Shown here piece by piece: positions 1-9,873 of a stretch of 64,000 nt of DNA. The notes beneath the pieces are model-generated. The model saw only the letters and a list, made by a program, of their open reading frames with translations, was not told the DNA's origin and did not search any database. Both the position numbers and the translations under genes were made by a program. This stretch comes from Martelella alba (GTDB lineage: Bacteria; Pseudomonadota; Alphaproteobacteria; Rhizobiales; Rhizobiaceae), in contig NZ_VHLG01000016.1 in NCBI RefSeq assembly GCF_006516955.1, positions 1 to 64,000 of the forward strand, in the 5' to 3' direction. The first letter of the stretch is position 1. Each line of letters begins with the position of its first letter.

Positions 1-221
1 CATGACATTCATGTCCCTCCAGGCATCGTAACCACCAGCCTCATCCCGCCGTTCAAGGTAGGCATGCGGCCCGCCACAATCCTCCGGCGGGTAAGTCACT
101 GATCCGACGTTGCAATTTTGGTAGGGTTGTCGAAGCCGGAACCAAAAACGCGCCGCCAGACCATCGGGCTGATACCGAGAAGACGAACTTTTATCTGGTA
201 GATTTGCAGCGCGGGCGACAT
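1..221 (-). pseudogene. Decayed pRiA4b ORF-3-like (IS1096 TnpR-type) fragment
   Basis: Reading the minus strand from an ATG at 221, the first frame gives QIYQIKVRLLGISPMVWRRV, the typical N-terminal strand-and-WRR motif of the plasmid pRiA4b ORF-3-like family. The frame then stops near 140. A second frame resumes with YPPEDCGGPHAY, the family's CPPEDCGG-P signature, and runs off the window edge. The long segment normally separating these two motifs is missing, so the gene has an internal deletion and a frame change. Such proteins are often carried by mobile elements, so this is probably a mobile-element scar. Only the two motifs are direct evidence. Confidence 0.65.
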
Positions 222-485
222 CCCAAACCCTTGGCATCACAAATCCCAAACCGCAATTGCCCCACACTTTGCGGTACTCTCGATAAAGCTGTTCGTCATT
301 CAGGCGCGATTGCCCGATGTCGGGATCCAGCAGCTTTACAGGGGTGTTCTGCTGTTCCTGCTTCCCCAGATAGTGCTTTGGCTGCCCTCGATACTCTATT
401 GAGGCGGTTTTCAGGCGCAATTTCCGCCTGCTTCTGCTAACCAGCCGCCTGATGGATTTAACAGCCACCGGAGCGGGAGCGGCAT

Positions 486-1607
486 ATGTTTGAGAGAACG
501 GAAACACCGGCACTGGTTCTGGACAGAAAGCGCCTGGCGGCAAACGCCGCCCGCATGAATGCGCGAATTGCAGCGCTTGACGTTCAGCTCCGCCCGCATC
601 TGAAAACCGCGAAATCGGTCGAGGTCGCCCGCGCGGTGATTGGCGCCGAGAAGGGGCCAATCACCGTCTCGACCCTGAAAGAGGCCGAATATTTCGCCCG
701 CGCCGGATTTGACGATATTCTCTACGCCGTCGCCATCGTGCCCGCAAAGCTTGATCATGTGAAACGGATCCAGCGCGAGACCGGCGCCCGGCTGCTCTTG
801 ACCCTCGACAGCGTGACGGCAGCGCGCGCCCTGTCTGCGGCCTCGGGGGAGGGCGCAAATGCCCTGCAATGCCTGATCGAGATCGATTGCGGCGAACACC
901 GAAGCGGGGTTCAGCCTGCCAGTGCCGACCTTGCCGAAATCGCACGCCTTCTCGATGCCCGGGCGGGGCTTCTTCGCGGCGTCATGACCCATGCCGGCCA
1001 TTCCTACAGCACTGACGATGTTGATGCGATCGCCGCTATTGCCGAGATTGAACGCCGGGCGGCGGTGGACAGTGCCGAGATGATCCGCGCCGCGGGTCAT
1101 GCCTGCGATATCGTCAGCATTGGCTCAACGCCGACCATCCTGCATGCCCGCAGGCTGGATGGCGTCACCGAAGCGCGCTGCGGCATCTACATGTTCTGGG
1201 ACCTGGCACAGTATTCGCGCGGCATGTGCAGGCTGGATGACATTGCCGTTTCGGTGCTGGCCACCGTGATCGGCCATAATCAGGCTGCCGGATCCATGGT
1301 GATTGATGCCGGCGCGCTGGCGCTTTCCAAGGATATCGGCGCCAACAGCCTCATGCCCGAGATCGGCTATGGTATCGTCTGCGATGCCGAAACACGTCAG
1401 CCGATCAATGGTCTTAGTCTTCAGACGGTGCATCAGGAGCACGGCACGATCACAGTTGCAGACCCGGCGCTGTTTGCCACACTGCCCATCGGAACCAGGC
1501 TCCGGGTGCTGCCCAATCATGCCTGCATGACCTGCGCTGCCTATGACCGCTACCATCTCGCCGGCACTGACCAGGCCGAGACATGGGCCAGAACCAATGG
1601 CTGGTAG
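486..1607 (+). CDS. DSD1-family PLP enzyme (D-serine dehydratase / D-threonine aldolase-like)
   Basis: The 373-residue protein has the alanine-racemase-like N-terminal barrel of fold-type III PLP enzymes. RPHLKTAK at residues 36-43 contains the PLP-binding lysine (K40). The C-terminal metal motif of the D-serine dehydratase-like domain is present as NHACMTC (H345, C347). Family members act on D-serine, D-threonine or 3-hydroxy-D-aspartate, either eliminating ammonia or cleaving the C-alpha/C-beta bond; the substrate cannot be read from the sequence. The ATG at 486 has a GGAGCGGGAG purine stretch 5-14 bases upstream. It stands alone, between a mobile-element scar and the Tc toxin gene. Length is normal for the family. 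Confidence 0.85.
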   Translation: MFERTETPALVLDRKRLAANAARMNARIAALDVQLRPHLKTAKSVEVARAVIGAEKGPITVSTLKEAEYFARAGFDDILYAVAIVPAKLDHVKRIQRETGARLLLTLDSVTAARALSAASGEGANALQCLIEIDCGEHRSGVQPASADLAEIARLLDARAGLLRGVMTHAGHSYSTDDVDAIAAIAEIERRAAVDSAEMIRAAGHACDIVSIGSTPTILHARRLDGVTEARCGIYMFWDLAQYSRGMCRLDDIAVSVLATVIGHNQAAGSMVIDAGALALSKDIGANSLMPEIGYGIVCDAETRQPINGLSLQTVHQEHGTITVADPALFATLPIGTRLRVLPNHACMTCAAYDRYHLAGTDQAETWARTNGW

Positions 1608-1819
1608 AAGAACGGCAATCGGCCGGGCAATGTAAGCGGCAAAGCGTCCGCCCTCAGCACCGGCCACAGGGACACACCCGAAACACAGCCTGTTCTCGTC
1701 GGTACCGCGATCATGATCGCGTGCCGGTGGGCCTGCGGCCATGGATAACGCTTTCGCCGAGCGCGACAAATGCCGTGATCCGGCAGCGCACCAAATAAAA
1801 GAGTGCCATGGTCAACTTT

Positions 1820-1843
1820 TCTGCTACACTTAACTGTAGCAGA
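1820..1843. promoter_or_regulatory. Inverted repeat upstream of Tc toxin gene
   Basis: A perfect inverted repeat TCTGCTACA-cttaac-TGTAGCAGA lies in the 410-bp gap between the PLP enzyme and the Tc toxin gene. It is 175 bp before the toxin start. No T-tract follows it, so it is more likely an operator than a terminator. Nothing else convincing was seen in 1608-2017. Confidence 0.4.
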
Positions 1844-2017
1844 GAGAATAACGCACAGTAATTCCGCCAGCTGCCCGAACAAGGGCCGGGGCAATCATCA
1901 TATATTTCAGTTGTTTTTTGCCGCCTTGCCCAGCCTGGCGATGGATCAGCAAGACTGAGACCTGCATTCAGCCAGACCGTACCGCCCCTGAACGATCCTG
2001 TATTGAGGAGCATTCCC

Positions 2018-5000
2018 ATGAACAGTTCCATCGATCGCAGCGCCGGAACCGGCAGAAGCGGCCCCATGCCGGCCGGAAAATCGCGCCAGCTTTTCGAGAA
2101 AAAGCGTATATGCGAGCTTGCGCACAGTGGAAAACAGACCATCCCCTTTGCGGAAATTGCCCATCATCCGCTTTTTCAGGCCATTGCGGACCGGCAGCGC
2201 GACGATGGCTTCAAGGCCGATCTCAAGCGGTTCAATTTCAACAATGCCGCTGAAGCCGTCGCCTTTGCCGCCGGGGCGGGACGGCGGAACCGCGCCATCA
2301 ATCTTCAGCAGTTCAGCGGCGGAGCGGCTGAAGCGGCACTGCCAAAGCTGCCGCGGCCATTTCTTGCACGTGCCAGGCGCGAGGCCATTCGTACATGGCG
2401 CAGCATGCAGCACCTGTTGTCGGTGAAGGATCCGATGAATATCGGGCTGCGTCATACGCCCTCGCGACTTCCCGAACCTCTGGAACAGGCCTATAGCCAG
2501 GCGGGCAACCAGGCCTTTGCCAACCCCTCAAGCCTGCAGTCAGACCAGTCGGTGGCGGCCTATCTGAGCTATCTCTACCGCATCGCCCACGGCCTTGATG
2601 ACGAAATCGGCCTCATCGAGCCGGAAACACAATCCGACAGGCTGTCGCATCGGCGGCCGGATCTTGCCCGCCTGACACTCAGCGAGGCCAATCTCAAACG
2701 GGAAATCCCGGCCATTGGCATCATCAATGAAGTGCTTGATAGCGGGCTTGGGGACATTGATTTCGAGCGGTCCTTTTTCCCGATCGCCCTTCCGTTCAAC
2801 GCCGCCATGGCCGCCGCGCGCGCAGCACTTTCAAAGATCGGCGGTACGACACTCAACATGATCCATGGCGAGACGCTTGCCAGCCGCTTTCCGCTGCGAC
2901 CCGGTTTCAGCCTGAGCGCCGATACCGCCGGGCTCCTGGGCCTTTCCGGCTCCTCTGACATGCCGGCAGAGGCAGGCAGCGTGCTTTCGCTTCTGAGCGA
3001 AGACAGCGCGGCCGGGGGCGGGGTACCGCCATCGACAGCACAAGATCTCTTTGGCGTCTCCGGCATTGAATTGACGGGGCATATCGCCTTTCTGCGCAAA
3101 AGCCTGGACCTCGATTTCGACGCGCTGATGCAGATGCTCGGTCTTTATGCGGTCAGCCAGGAGGACGGCGAGCCGGTCGCGCAGGTCGACTATGCCACGT
3201 CATTTTTCGACAATCCCACCGATTTCGTCCTGCTAGCCGCCGGCGATGATCAGACCGTCTATTGCGACGGCGGACCGCTGACAGCGCCCTATCTGCGTTC
3301 GATGCATTATCTTGCCCGGCTTCACCATGCCACGGACCTTCCCTTTCATCAGCTGAACCTGCTGCTTTCGATACCCGGTGCGCGCATTCCGATGGATCCG
3401 GTAGCCGATCCTGACAGGGTCGCCCGATGCTGCATTAGCAAGACCGGGCTGCGGCTGCTCGCCAGCTACCGGGTCTATCACGACGCCTTCGGCCTCAGCC
3501 CGGAAGCCTTTCAGGCACTGTTTGATACCATTTGCCCCTTCTGGCGTGCCGATGCCATTCTTGAGGGGCAGGAACAGGTGACCGCCGGGCTGGAACAGAC
3601 GGAAACCTCCTTCATGCGCGCCCTGTTCGGCCAGGATGCGCCCTATGTTCTTGCGACAATCACAAAGAAGGCGACACCGATCAGCGATCCGCGCCTGTCA
3701 GCGGCGGTGCAGAACGGGCTTCGCATTTCCGCCATTGAGCTGGATGTGCTGGTTCAGGCCCTGTCCGGCAGCTTTGCGCTGCAAGAAGCCGTCGATGCCC
3801 GGGGCCTCGGTGCCCTATACCGTCTGAGCGCATTCTTCCGCATGCTCGGCTGGCCGCTGACAAGCGGACTTGAACTCGCCGCCAGGGTGAGCAGCCAGTT
3901 CATGCAGGGCGACCCGCTCTTTCAGGCGCTCACGGCCTGCAACATGAATGGCGATCAGACAGATCAGCTTTTGACGGCGCTTGATCAGCTGACGACGCTG
4001 GCGCAGTGGATGGCATCGGTAGAGCTTTCCCCCGAAAACCTCCTGGCGTTGATCATACCGGGCGCGCAGACGGGCAGGCGTGCCAGCGAAAAGGATCTGG
4101 AATGGCTGGCAGCACTGGCGAAGGCAGCAGCGACCAGCCTGATTGCGGAAAGGACCTTCACGGAATTCGAAATCTGGGACACTGTGGACGGGCGGACAAC
4201 CCTTCTGCCTGCCTCCGGCTGGCACGCGGATCTGCGCGACAGGGCCGGCCTTTATCATGGTTCAGGCGTTCTCACGGCGGCCTATGACGGCGCCGTCTTT
4301 GATGAGGAAATCCGCGGCTTCATTGCCGCATATCCGGAGATCGATCTTGATTCCGGGCGCAATCATCGCCAGATCGCGCGGCTCGTGTCGCGGCTGGAAC
4401 GGCTGCGCGATGCGCAGATCGATGCCATCGAGCGTCAGGTGGCAACCCTTGGCAACGCACTGAAACCGGCAGGCGCCGGCGCACTGATCGTCTGGGCGCA
4501 GACCGACCCGTTCAGTGTTCTGGAGACGCTGCTTGCCGGTGCTGATAACGACGCCGCATTGTTCTGGCTTGCGGAATTGCGCCGCTATGCTGCAGCTGAC
4601 GATGCCTTGAGGCTCGGCGATATCGCTCTCGAACTGATCGGCTTCATGCCGCAATGGATTGCACCGGGTCTGGGCCATGGTGATGATGGCATCATGCTTG
4701 CCGGACCGCTCGACCTTGAACAGCTCTTTTATCTGAGCTGCTTTGGCCGGCTGCAGGCCGGTGCGGCAGGCGATGCCGCCTGGCGGGGCTATCTGGCCAT
4801 GGCGAAGGATGCCCAGCCCGGCCCCGACATGCCGGGCGATCAGGCCGCTGCGCTTCGACAGGCTTGCATGCAGACGCTGGCCATTCTGCTCGAATGCCCG
4901 CCGGACGACATCAAGGCCTATTGCGCTGATATGTTCGGCGATGATGCACTGGCTGACGATATCGCCCGGCTCGACGCGCTGAGCCGCCATGTCCGGCTTG

Positions 5001-8000
5001 CCGAAAGGCTTCATATCAGCGCGCGGGACCTGCTGGCGCTGAAAGCCGTTAGCCATTCCGGCCAGAGGGGGGACTGGAGCACGGCCGAAACGGCGGCGCG
5101 GGCGGGCCTTGCGCAATTTGAGGATGGCGATCATGTGGCTGCATTCGAGAACGCGCTCGCCGAAGACAGGCGTGATGCGCTGGTCGCGGCTTTCATGCAG
5201 ACCAATATCGCCCGCGACCCTGTCCTTTGCGACCGGGTGATCGACCGCGAGGCGCTTTACCGTCACCTTCTGCTTGACGTGCAGGTGACGAGCGCCGTGC
5301 CAACCAGCCGGCTGGTGGAAGCGATGAGCTCGTTGCAGCTCTATATCACCCGGGCCCTGAACGGCCTTGAAAAGGGCGTCGGCTTCGTCAACCGCGAAGC
5401 GCTGGCGGCGCGGTGGCAACTCGATCGCACCTATCGCCATTGGGAAGCCAACGCCAAGCTTGCGCGCTATCCGCAAAACTATATCGAACCCGAACTGCGC
5501 TATGAAACCTCACCGGAATTCGACGCGTTGCTGCAATCCATTTCCGGCAGCGATCTCGATGAGACCGGGGCGGAGACCGCCGTCAACACCTATATGGCCG
5601 GGCTTGCAAATGTCTGTGCGCTCAGCGTTTGCAGCTTTTATGTCGAACCGAAGGACGAGGCCGGGGGCGGTCCGACCTATCACTTCCTTGCTGCCGCCGA
5701 CTGGGAGCCCGGGCGCTTTTTCTACCGCAAGATGGAGGCCGATTTCGCCGCCATTGCGGCACTTTCGGGCGGCGCAGGCTATCTCAAGGCGCTTGACTGG
5801 ACTTTCTGGGAGGAGGTCGAAGTGCCAGCGACCCATGAGCTGCTCTCCGACATTGCCGTCTGCGTTTTTGAAAACCGCTATTTCTTTTTCTGGCTGGAGA
5901 TCGAGGAACGCAAGGCGCAGGGTCCCGAGAATAAGGAGGCGGTCTGGCGTATCCACCCGCGCTACATGCGCTGTGACGCCAATGCGCTGACCGGGCCCAA
6001 ATATACGCCCGGCCTTTTCACCGAGGGCGAACTGCAGGGAGCAGGTGGCGTTCTCAGCATTGACGGCGCTTTCGAATGGACCGGCGCGCGACCGGCAGTC
6101 AGTACGCTCTATCACCCGATGACGGCAACCGGGCTTTGCCAATATGGTGTGCCTGCATCAAGAGCGACACCGCAGGGCGCGCTCAAAACGGCGATCTATG
6201 TCACAATCGGAATCGATCTTCAGGAGACCGGTTCTTCCGGCGCCCTGCACCAGTCCTCAATGCAGATAAGGCTGACCGATGACTGGGTCGATGGCATTTT
6301 CTATCCCGAACAGCCCGTCGACCTGCGCATGCAGGAGGCGGCGCCGGCGCAGTTCACCTGCGTGCATCCGCAGATCGCCATGTCGATGATCGAGGGCGAT
6401 CACATGATCGAAACCGACAACGACATATTCCTGCAGCATATGTGGATCCGCAGCACCACCAGCGGCGTCTATGCCACCGGAATGCTCGTCGAGATCTGGA
6501 GTGGCAACAGCCCGCGCGCCACCTACAGGCTTCCGGCGGTCAACAGTGCGAATATCGGCACGATCGAAACCGGTTTCGGCGAGGATTTCCGCAGCCACTA
6601 CCTGATTGCCCAGCCCCATGCGAATACCGATAAAAGCGGCTTCTTCACCGATATTTTCACCGAGCGGGCGGCAGAAACCTATCTCCAGACGGTGCTGACA
6701 ATCGAAGATGAGGAGATCAGCCCGAAAACCGTCACCGGCGAACGGGTCGGCGGGAAAGATACGCTCTGGTATTCCAAAAGCGCGCCGAACCTGCCCTTTG
6801 CCGAGACCAATCACGAGATCTACGAATCCGCCAATGAACGCCGGAAAAGCAGCGTCGCCGTGCCGGAAAGCTGGATGGTGAAGCTGGGTGAAAGCCGCAA
6901 GATCAAGGTAAAACTGAAGGTCAACCGACCGATGGGCCAGTATTTTTTCGACTGGTATACGGTCAAGACGCATCAGAACGGCCGGCTGTTTCTGCCCTAT
7001 GATTCCTACAAGCTGGATACGGAAGTCGAGATCGGAACCTTCACGCTGAGGCTGAGCTTCGGCAAGGTGAATACGGTCTGGACGCAGAACGACACCCATA
7101 GCAGCCGCAATTTCGTCCATCTGGTTGAAAATGACAGCACGAAAATCGAGGATACATACCTCATTTTGAACAGTTCGAGCGCGCTTGCCGAACTTGCCCG
7201 GAAAATGCCGCGGCCGGGGGATTTCCCGGGACTCTTTACCCTTGAAAACCAGGCACTTTCGGAAAAGCTGGGCTCTTTTCCCACCGATTTCACCCAGACT
7301 CTTGCAGAACTTTACGGCAGTGATGACACGACGCGCCTGCCCGAGACGAGCCTGCCCGAAGCCAGATTCGACTTCGATGCATCCCATGGCGGCTATGGCT
7401 GGGAGATCTTCTACCATATCCCCACCGCACTTGCGGCAAGCTATGCCGATAACGGCCAGTTTGACGCGGCGCTGAACTGGCTGGAACGCATCTATAATCC
7501 GAAACTGAGCGCGCCCTGGCAGGTCCTTCCACTGGCGGGCGCAGAGATGCCGGAAGGCGAAAGTGCCTTCGATACGGGCGATGTCATCGTCGATCCGGAC
7601 CGGCTCGCGGCAGATTATCCCTTCTATTACCAGCAGGCCACCATCCGCCACTATATCGAGACCATGCTGGCCGCAGGCGACGCCCTTTATCACGAGGAGA
7701 CACAGGAAAGCCTGCAGCAGGCAAAATCGCTCTATGTCGAAGCACGCCAGCTTTTCGCCGACAATCTTGAGGAAATTCTGGAGGTGGTGACCGCCCAGCC
7801 ATGGCGCAATCCCACCCTCGGCGCCGTCGCTGAAGCCAGAACGCCGGTTTTCCTGCCGCCCTATAACCGGGAATTGCGCGACCTTTACGATCTGATCGGC
7901 GCCCGGCTGAACAATCTCAGGCAATGGCTGGATATCGACGGAAAACCACTGAACATCCCGCTTCTTTCCGCCGTGATCGACCCGCGACAGCTGCAGATGG

Positions 8001-9580
8001 CGGCCAAGACCGCCCTGCGGAAGACCCCGGCCGAAACACGGGCGGAAGAGCTGGAGCCTTTGATCGACTTCACCACGATTGCCCGCGCGACGCGCCACTA
8101 TATCGCCAATCTGAAGACCACGAGCAGCCGCCTTCAGGCCGCGAAGGAAAAGGCCGACGGCTTCACCATGGCGCAGACGGCGAGAACGAATGCCAGAGAC
8201 AGCCTGACCCGCGCCATCGCGCTTCAAGGGCTTGCGATCGATGTGGCCAGAACGGAAAAGGACGTGAAGACAGCCAATGTTGCGGCAAAGGTGAGCGCGC
8301 TGCGCAATGAAGTGCAAATCAATATGCTGCAATATTATGTCACGGCTCTCGAGGCCCGCATACGGGAGGGGAAGGCCGCATGGGAGCAGACCCGCGTGGG
8401 TTTTGAGAACAAGGTCGCCGACATGCGCGCGCGGATCGAAGGTCGCTTGCCGACCATCATGGGAACGTCGGCTGGTGGCGCACCATATGCCATCGTTAAT
8501 GCACAGCGTCCGCTTCACGCAGTCGGACATCTGCTCTCCATGCAGATCACATCAGCCAGAGCTCAGTATAATGAGGAGCGCAAGGCGAAGAAGGACCAGA
8601 TCATCTCCGACATCGCCAAGTTAACAAGTGAGTTGGCCGCCGCCAGTCTGGAGCAGGAGAAGGCCAGGCAGGCGCTGAAGAAAGAAGAAGCGCAGCGCGA
8701 CAACCTTCGCCGCGACCGTGATGCCGCCGATGCGCTTGTCGCACTTGGCGATACGGCTTTTGGCACGGACCGGTTCTATAACTGGCTTGCCGGGGATCTT
8801 GAGAACCTGTTTGACGACGAATTTGCCGTGACGCTGGAACTGTGCAAGCTTCTGGCCCACGCCTATGAGGACGAGACCGGCCAGACCAATGGCACGAGTT
8901 TCATCAATACCACCAATCCCGGTGACAGCAATGAACGCTTCAACGCGCCCTACCGGCTGGCGCTTGATGTCGAGCGGCTGGAGCTTGCCTATGTCACCGC
9001 CCTGATGGACCCGCAAAGCGCCGCCGCCAGCCTGACATTTTCCCTGAGCGCCTTGCCCGCCCTCAATGGCCAAGTTTCAGCGCATGAAGCACTTGTCGCC
9101 AGCGGCGAGGCCTATTTCGAACTCGGCGAGGACATGTTTGAAGTCCTCTATCCCGGCCAGTATGACCGCCGGATCCAGAGCATTGCCGTCCATTTTCCCG
9201 GTCTGGAAAAAGCCGGGCTCAGCCCGCATGGCCGCCTGACCCAGATTGCCAATACCCGCTATCTCACCCGCGAACGCCAGACAGAACGGGGTGGCAGAAT
9301 CCGCCGCAACCGGCATGCGCTGCAAAGCATCATGCTTGCCGAAGCCAGGGTCGATACCGCCCGCTTCGACTATCCGGAGGGAATGCTCAGACGCTTTCAG
9401 AACACCGGTGTCGAATCCCGCTGGCACCTCGTCCTGCCGGCGCTCCAGGCCCTGAGAAGCGGGCGACATCCGCAAAGCCACACCAGGGCATGGCAGGATG
9501 CGGCCACCCGCCATATGGAAATTCTGACACCTGCTCTGGATGACGTCACCATCACGGTCACCTTCTCCGGTCGCTGGTAG
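2018..9580 (+). CDS. Tc toxin complex TcA-type subunit
   Basis: The 2520-residue product matches the usual full length of TcA subunits, which form the pentameric, receptor-binding and membrane-injecting part of insecticidal Tc toxins. Visible blocks, in order, are an N-terminal alpha-helical VRP1/ABC-toxin region (about residues 60-700), a neuraminidase-like region around residue 1155 (NYIEPELRYETSPEFDALL), a long helical region near 2030-2240 matching the pore-forming channel helices, and the C-terminal TcB-binding part from about 2250 (FYNWLAGDLENLF, then LALDVERLELAY and PGQYDRRIQSIAVHFPG). The end shows NTGVESRWHLVLP, the TcA counterpart of the gaG-sWrLelP motif. The ATG at 2018 is chosen because GAGGAG lies 7 bases upstream; a TTG at 2003 is in frame but sits before that site. 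No TcB or TcC gene lies in the downstream 54 kb or the 2 kb upstream, and no signal peptide is visible. Confidence 0.9.
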   Translation: MNSSIDRSAGTGRSGPMPAGKSRQLFEKKRICELAHSGKQTIPFAEIAHHPLFQAIADRQRDDGFKADLKRFNFNNAAEAVAFAAGAGRRNRAINLQQFSGGAAEAALPKLPRPFLARARREAIRTWRSMQHLLSVKDPMNIGLRHTPSRLPEPLEQAYSQAGNQAFANPSSLQSDQSVAAYLSYLYRIAHGLDDEIGLIEPETQSDRLSHRRPDLARLTLSEANLKREIPAIGIINEVLDSGLGDIDFERSFFPIALPFNAAMAAARAALSKIGGTTLNMIHGETLASRFPLRPGFSLSADTAGLLGLSGSSDMPAEAGSVLSLLSEDSAAGGGVPPSTAQDLFGVSGIELTGHIAFLRKSLDLDFDALMQMLGLYAVSQEDGEPVAQVDYATSFFDNPTDFVLLAAGDDQTVYCDGGPLTAPYLRSMHYLARLHHATDLPFHQLNLLLSIPGARIPMDPVADPDRVARCCISKTGLRLLASYRVYHDAFGLSPEAFQALFDTICPFWRADAILEGQEQVTAGLEQTETSFMRALFGQDAPYVLATITKKATPISDPRLSAAVQNGLRISAIELDVLVQALSGSFALQEAVDARGLGALYRLSAFFRMLGWPLTSGLELAARVSSQFMQGDPLFQALTACNMNGDQTDQLLTALDQLTTLAQWMASVELSPENLLALIIPGAQTGRRASEKDLEWLAALAKAAATSLIAERTFTEFEIWDTVDGRTTLLPASGWHADLRDRAGLYHGSGVLTAAYDGAVFDEEIRGFIAAYPEIDLDSGRNHRQIARLVSRLERLRDAQIDAIERQVATLGNALKPAGAGALIVWAQTDPFSVLETLLAGADNDAALFWLAELRRYAAADDALRLGDIALELIGFMPQWIAPGLGHGDDGIMLAGPLDLEQLFYLSCFGRLQAGAAGDAAWRGYLAMAKDAQPGPDMPGDQAAALRQACMQTLAILLECPPDDIKAYCADMFGDDALADDIARLDALSRHVRLAERLHISARDLLALKAVSHSGQRGDWSTAETAARAGLAQFEDGDHVAAFENALAEDRRDALVAAFMQTNIARDPVLCDRVIDREALYRHLLLDVQVTSAVPTSRLVEAMSSLQLYITRALNGLEKGVGFVNREALAARWQLDRTYRHWEANAKLARYPQNYIEPELRYETSPEFDALLQSISGSDLDETGAETAVNTYMAGLANVCALSVCSFYVEPKDEAGGGPTYHFLAAADWEPGRFFYRKMEADFAAIAALSGGAGYLKALDWTFWEEVEVPATHELLSDIAVCVFENRYFFFWLEIEERKAQGPENKEAVWRIHPRYMRCDANALTGPKYTPGLFTEGELQGAGGVLSIDGAFEWTGARPAVSTLYHPMTATGLCQYGVPASRATPQGALKTAIYVTIGIDLQETGSSGALHQSSMQIRLTDDWVDGIFYPEQPVDLRMQEAAPAQFTCVHPQIAMSMIEGDHMIETDNDIFLQHMWIRSTTSGVYATGMLVEIWSGNSPRATYRLPAVNSANIGTIETGFGEDFRSHYLIAQPHANTDKSGFFTDIFTERAAETYLQTVLTIEDEEISPKTVTGERVGGKDTLWYSKSAPNLPFAETNHEIYESANERRKSSVAVPESWMVKLGESRKIKVKLKVNRPMGQYFFDWYTVKTHQNGRLFLPYDSYKLDTEVEIGTFTLRLSFGKVNTVWTQNDTHSSRNFVHLVENDSTKIEDTYLILNSSSALAELARKMPRPGDFPGLFTLENQALSEKLGSFPTDFTQTLAELYGSDDTTRLPETSLPEARFDFDASHGGYGWEIFYHIPTALAASYADNGQFDAALNWLERIYNPKLSAPWQVLPLAGAEMPEGESAFDTGDVIVDPDRLAADYPFYYQQATIRHYIETMLAAGDALYHEETQESLQQAKSLYVEARQLFADNLEEILEVVTAQPWRNPTLGAVAEARTPVFLPPYNRELRDLYDLIGARLNNLRQWLDIDGKPLNIPLLSAVIDPRQLQMAAKTALRKTPAETRAEELEPLIDFTTIARATRHYIANLKTTSSRLQAAKEKADGFTMAQTARTNARDSLTRAIALQGLAIDVARTEKDVKTANVAAKVSALRNEVQINMLQYYVTALEARIREGKAAWEQTRVGFENKVADMRARIEGRLPTIMGTSAGGAPYAIVNAQRPLHAVGHLLSMQITSARAQYNEERKAKKDQIISDIAKLTSELAAASLEQEKARQALKKEEAQRDNLRRDRDAADALVALGDTAFGTDRFYNWLAGDLENLFDDEFAVTLELCKLLAHAYEDETGQTNGTSFINTTNPGDSNERFNAPYRLALDVERLELAYVTALMDPQSAAASLTFSLSALPALNGQVSAHEALVASGEAYFELGEDMFEVLYPGQYDRRIQSIAVHFPGLEKAGLSPHGRLTQIANTRYLTRERQTERGGRIRRNRHALQSIMLAEARVDTARFDYPEGMLRRFQNTGVESRWHLVLPALQALRSGRHPQSHTRAWQDAATRHMEILTPALDDVTITVTFSGRW

Positions 9581-9728
9581 CCTGCCCGGCCGCCGGCACA
9601 GCGCAGACATGCTGCAGCGTTTTTTTCGGCGTCATCTTCGCGACTGCGATGAGTGCGAATTCATGGCTTTTGACGACTTTTGCCTAAGCTTTGGTTGCAC
9701 TGCATGATCATGACAGTCAAATTGGCTA

Positions 9729-9757
9729 TTGACAATAAATGGAACGTTCCATTAGTA
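9729..9757 (+). promoter_or_regulatory. Likely promoter of the catabolic operon
   Basis: TTGACA at 9729-9734 is a consensus -35 box. A 17-base spacer leads to TTAGTA at 9752-9757 as a weak -10. The spacer is filled by the first 16-bp palindrome and the second lies just after the -10, so a repressor bound to both would block polymerase. It serves the gene starting at 9874. Confidence 0.6.
9738..9753. promoter_or_regulatory. Operator 1, 16-bp palindrome
   Basis: AATGGAACGTTCCATT is a perfect 16-bp palindrome with the central CG step usual for LacI-family operators. It shares the TGGAACGTTCCA core with operator 2. The LacI gene at 21308 within the same gene run is the natural candidate regulator. 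Confidence 0.75.
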
Positions 9758-9758
9758 G

Positions 9759-9774
9759 TTTGGAACGTTCCAAA
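9759..9774. promoter_or_regulatory. Operator 2, 16-bp palindrome
   Basis: TTTGGAACGTTCCAAA is a second perfect 16-bp palindrome with the same 12-bp core. Its centre is exactly 21 bp from that of operator 1, two helical turns, so two dimers would sit on the same face of the DNA. Confidence 0.75.
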
Positions 9775-9873
9775 TTGACCTGATGCCAGGCGCGAAACAA
9801 AGCGTGTGATCAGGTTGTGCGGAAGCTGAAAAAGACGGGTGCCGCCTCGCACGGCACGACTGGGAGGAGCAAA

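Noticed and set aside
204-440. A 78-codon open frame in the gap before the PLP enzyme gene.
   Set aside because: It overlaps the pRiA4b-type remnant on the other strand at its start and has no recognisable features.
6257-8530. A 757-codon minus-strand open frame opposite the Tc toxin gene.
   Set aside because: It is antisense to recognisable TcA domains and resembles no family; long antisense frames are common in high-G+C DNA.
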